Made by a program: the position numbers and the translations under genes. Source: Hydrogenimonas sp. (GTDB taxonomy: Bacteria > Campylobacterota > Campylobacteria > Campylobacterales > Hydrogenimonadaceae). From it: a stretch of 7,810 nt of DNA. The first letter of the stretch is position 1. Each line of letters opens with the position of its first letter. Shown here one piece after another: positions 5,674 through 7,810 of the stretch. The notes under the pieces are model-generated. The model was not told the origin of the DNA, ran no database searches, and saw only the letters and a program-made list of their open reading frames with translations. The DNA lies in assembly GCA_021647345.1 (NCBI GenBank), contig JAKIUX010000031.1, positions 1-7,810 of the forward strand, in the 5' to 3' direction.

Positions 5674-7046
5674 GAAGAAAAAAGAGCAGTGTCGGAGCCA
5701 CCATTCTAGTCCTTTTTTTCCTGGTGCTTATTGGGGGTGTCGTATATCTTGCCAACTCACCTATATTTGAAAGAAACGCTCCGACTATAGAGGTGTCTGA
5801 TAGACTCTACTGGAACCTAAAAGAGCCGATTAGAGTGAAGCTAAGGGATGATAGCGGCATTCGAAGCTACAGGGTTACTCTCAATGACGGCACTTCAGAC
5901 TTTATAGTTCTTGAAGAGCAGAGCTCCGCTCCACAAAAAGAGGTTGAGATTTCGGTTGAGCTTCCCAGGGCTGGATGGAATAGAAGATCATCCTCCGCCT
6001 CAATGCGCATAGAGGTTACAGATGCCAGCAATTGGAATCTATTAAAGGGCAACAGTATCTCTAAGACTGTCAATATATCGATCGACGCCGTGCGGCCTAC
6101 AGCATTGGTTTTGACTAACTCCTACTCCCTAACTCAAGGAGGGAGCGCTCTTATAGTTTTTGGAGCAAATGATGAAAATCTAAAAAGCGTCTATGTAAAA
6201 ACCTCTTTTGGTAAAATCTTCAAAGCCGAACCGTTTTACAAAGAAGGGTATTATGCGACTCTGATAGCTTGGCCGGTACAGCAAAAGAGGTTTAGAGCAT
6301 GGGTGGAGGCGACAGACCTTGCGGGAAATATCGCAAAAGCTCATATTCCTCTATTTGTAGAGAGATATAGATATCGCCGCTCCAATATAACATTGAAAGA
6401 TCGCTTTTTAAACGGAAAAGTAGCTGACCTTGCGATGATGTTTGACGAGACGGCAAATCTGTCTGATCCTCTCGAGCGCTTTAAAGTTATAAATGAAGAT
6501 ATTCGCCGGAAAAATGAGGAGTTGATACATAAGATAGGATCCAAGGTCTCCGACAAGCTTATCAGACGATGGAGTGTAAAACCGTTTTCGCCTCTTAAAA
6601 ACTCCAAAAAAGTGGCAAGTTTCGGGGATCACCGCTTCTACTACTACAAGGGAAAAAAGGTGAGTGAAGCCTACCATCTTGGTCTTGATCTAGCAAGTTT
6701 AAAGATGGCTGATATTATAGCTTCAAACCCTGGGCGCGTCGTATACTCAGGCTATAACGGAATATATGGGAATATGCCTATGATAGACCACGGTCTTGGA
6801 CTATACACCCTTTACGGCCACTGCTCATCCGTCGATGTCAGGGAGGCAGATGATGTTTCAAGAGGGGAAGTGATCGCCAAAACTGGCAAAACCGGTCTCG
6901 CTTTGGGTGATCATCTGCACTTTGGCATAGTGGTACAGGGAATAGAGGTACGACCGGTGGAGTGGATGGATGCGCACTGGATAAAAAATAACATCACTTC
7001 TGTCTTTCAGGCTGCCAGGAAGATGATAGATAGGCGCAGTGAATAA
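5670..7046 (+). CDS. Membrane-anchored M23 (LytM) peptidoglycan endopeptidase
   Basis: This 458-residue protein has a basic N-terminus and one hydrophobic anchor (about 9-28) and then lies in the periplasm. Residues about 38-230 look like two beta-sandwich (Ig-like) modules: each begins with a proline after an acidic or polar lead (APTIEV; DAVRPTALV) and ends with phrases such as VTDAS and ATDLAGN. A linker with helical character (about 240-300) precedes the M23 domain (about 312-432). Catalytic residues are all present: H336 and D340 in HLGLD, H384 in YGHCSS, and H415/H417 in HLH, so it should be an active zinc endopeptidase cutting peptide cross-links. It starts with ATG overlapping the DHH stop (ATGA), with GAGGAG five bases ahead. 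Its position before lpxC fits an envelope role. Which peptide bond is cut, and whether it shapes the cell as related Csd/Pgp proteins do, is inference. Confidence 0.93.
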   Translation: MRRKKSSVGATILVLFFLVLIGGVVYLANSPIFERNAPTIEVSDRLYWNLKEPIRVKLRDDSGIRSYRVTLNDGTSDFIVLEEQSSAPQKEVEISVELPRAGWNRRSSSASMRIEVTDASNWNLLKGNSISKTVNISIDAVRPTALVLTNSYSLTQGGSALIVFGANDENLKSVYVKTSFGKIFKAEPFYKEGYYATLIAWPVQQKRFRAWVEATDLAGNIAKAHIPLFVERYRYRRSNITLKDRFLNGKVADLAMMFDETANLSDPLERFKVINEDIRRKNEELIHKIGSKVSDKLIRRWSVKPFSPLKNSKKVASFGDHRFYYYKGKKVSEAYHLGLDLASLKMADIIASNPGRVVYSGYNGIYGNMPMIDHGLGLYTLYGHCSSVDVREADDVSRGEVIAKTGKTGLALGDHLHFGIVVQGIEVRPVEWMDAHWIKNNITSVFQAARKMIDRRSE

Positions 7047-7052
7047 CAGTTA

Positions 7053-7061
7053 TGGTATAAT
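7053..7061 (+). promoter_or_regulatory. Extended -10 promoter of lpxC
   Basis: TGGTATAAT is a perfect extended -10 box starting seven bases after the M23 stop codon. The transcript would start near 7068, giving a leader of about 84 bases. No -35 box is evident. lpxC may therefore be expressed both from here and by read-through from the upstream genes. Confidence 0.6.
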
Positions 7062-7074
7062 GAGTCAGCAAGCT

Positions 7075-7149
7075 ATGACGATATATAAAACCGGAACAGA
7101 TTTTAAAGAACGACCTTTTCACGCAAGAAGAGGGGCAAGGCAGGTTTGA
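7075..7149 (+). CDS. Possible 24-residue leader ORF before lpxC
   Basis: An ATG at 7075 opens a short frame of 24 codons encoding a basic peptide (MTIYKTGTDFKERPFHARRG and four more residues) that ends with TGA two bases before the lpxC ATG. An in-frame ATG at 7060 would add five residues, but it overlaps the -10 box and would lie outside the predicted transcript. The ribosome binding site is weak, and no known family is recognised. The frame may be chance; its end so close to lpxC would suit translational coupling. The same bases contain the lpxC ribosome binding site. Confidence 0.25.
   Translation: MTIYKTGTDFKERPFHARRGARQV
7114..7133 (+). promoter_or_regulatory. Hairpin in the lpxC leader
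   Basis: CCTTTTC (7114-7120) can pair with GAAGAGG (7127-7133), seven pairs including one G-U, closing a six-base loop ACGCAA. It ends just before the purine-rich AAGGCAGG (7137-7144) that serves as the lpxC ribosome binding site. No T-run follows, so it is not a terminator. A role in controlling translation is inference. Confidence 0.35.
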
Positions 7150-7151
7150 TT

Positions 7152-7810
7152 ATGATAAAACAAAGAACGATAGCCAAAGCGGTCGAGAGCGTAGGAATAG
7201 GGCTTCATAAAGGCAAGCCCGTTCGCCTTCGCCTCGAGCCGCTTGAGAGTGGCAGCGGGATTCTATTTTATAGAAAAGATAGCGGTGTTACGATTCCTTT
7301 GTCGCCGGAGTATGTCGTAGATACCCAGATGGCGACCGTTATAGGCAAAGATGGTTCAAACGTCTCTACGATAGAGCACTTTCTCTCAGCCGTATACGCT
7401 TACGGTATAGACAATATGCGTGTAGTTTTGGATGATGCCGAAATGCCTATAATGGACGGAAGTGCCGCAAGTTTCTGCATGATGCTCGATGAAGCGGGAG
7501 TAGAAGAGCAGAGTGCAGGAAAAGAGATTTTGCGCATTAAAAGAGAGGTAAAAGTCTCATCAGGGGATAAATATGTCTCTTTGAAACCCTCTGAGACGGC
7601 GGAGTTCGATTTTACCATCAAGTTCGACCACCCGGTTATAGCGCATCAGCATAGAAGATTTAACTTTTCCAAACAGAACTTCATAAGAGAGATCGCAAGG
7701 GCGAGAACATTCGGTTTTTTGAAAGAGGTTCAGTATTTGCGAAGCAAAAATTTGGCTCTCGGCGGCAGCCTCGAAAATGCCATTGTACTGGATGATACTA
7801 AAGTTTTAAA
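7152..7810 (+). CDS. lpxC: UDP-3-O-acyl-N-acetylglucosamine deacetylase LpxC (3' end missing)
   Basis: The first 219 codons are in the window; the frame is open to the edge. LpxC is the cytoplasmic zinc enzyme of the first committed step of lipid A synthesis. The start MIKQRT is the same as in E. coli LpxC, which supports the ATG at 7152. Other family motifs are VGIGLHKGKPV (14-24), STIEHFLSAVYAYGIDN (72-88) with E75 and zinc ligand H76, MPIMDGSAASF (98-108), DFTIKFDHPVI (153-163), ARARTFGFL (182-190) and LGGSLENAIVLDD (203-215). The remaining zinc ligands (the HKxxD region) and the catalytic histidine lie beyond the edge. It is preceded by AAGGCAGG as ribosome binding site and by its own promoter. 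Confidence 0.97.
   Translation, partial: MIKQRTIAKAVESVGIGLHKGKPVRLRLEPLESGSGILFYRKDSGVTIPLSPEYVVDTQMATVIGKDGSNVSTIEHFLSAVYAYGIDNMRVVLDDAEMPIMDGSAASFCMMLDEAGVEEQSAGKEILRIKREVKVSSGDKYVSLKPSETAEFDFTIKFDHPVIAHQHRRFNFSKQNFIREIARARTFGFLKEVQYLRSKNLALGGSLENAIVLDDTKVL

Noticed and set aside
6209..6217. TGGTAAAAT inside the M23 gene, identical to the nadA promoter -10
   Set aside because: It lies in the middle of a clearly coding region with no gene start nearby. A chance match is the simplest reading.
7060..7149. 29-residue version of the lpxC leader ORF
   Set aside because: Its ATG overlaps the -10 box and would not be in the transcript that promoter makes. The 24-codon version is the one kept.

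Overview
The window looks like ordinary chromosomal core sequence of a Campylobacterota (Epsilonproteobacteria) member, probably a free-living or environmental lineage rather than Helicobacter or Campylobacter themselves. The evidence is an HsrA/CosR-type response regulator whose DNA-binding half closely matches my memory of Helicobacter pylori HP1043, a PlsY with the GSxSIGATN motif form I associate with this group, and NadA/NadC of the same style. Promoters are of the TGnTATAAT type with no clear -35 box. Genes are tightly packed, often with 4-base overlaps, and AGA and ATA codons are common. No mobile element, CRISPR array, tRNA, rRNA or clear foreign DNA is visible, and no stretch over 300 bases lacks a gene.

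Left part, minus strand (about 32-1746): plsY (phospholipid synthesis), then folB (folate synthesis, GTG start overlapping the plsY stop), then hsrA, which also has its own strong extended -10 promoter in the 81-base gap before it. The first 31 bases lie beyond hsrA and are too short to assign.

Middle, divergent junction (1747-1815): the plsY and nadA promoters lie back to back. Their -10 boxes face each other across TGCGCA and form an almost perfect 18-base inverted repeat, so the two promoters probably cannot be occupied at once.

Right part, plus strand (1816-7810): nadA and nadC (aspartate-derived NAD synthesis, 4-base overlap), flhB (flagellar export gate), a DHH/DHHA1 phosphoesterase of the NrnA type, a membrane-anchored M23 peptidoglycan peptidase (4-base overlap with the DHH gene), and lpxC (first committed step of lipid A synthesis), which is cut by the window end. 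Internal promoters are likely before the DHH gene (possibly leaderless) and before lpxC. The lpxC leader holds a possible 24-codon ORF and a hairpin next to the ribosome binding site.

Together the genes cover envelope building (plsY, M23, lpxC), cofactor synthesis (folB, nadA, nadC), flagellar export (flhB), nucleotide turnover (DHH) and global regulation (hsrA). I did not find a new multi-gene system. The points most worth a second look are the HsrA-type regulator with an intact phosphorylation site, the shared plsY/nadA promoter palindrome, and the lpxC leader.
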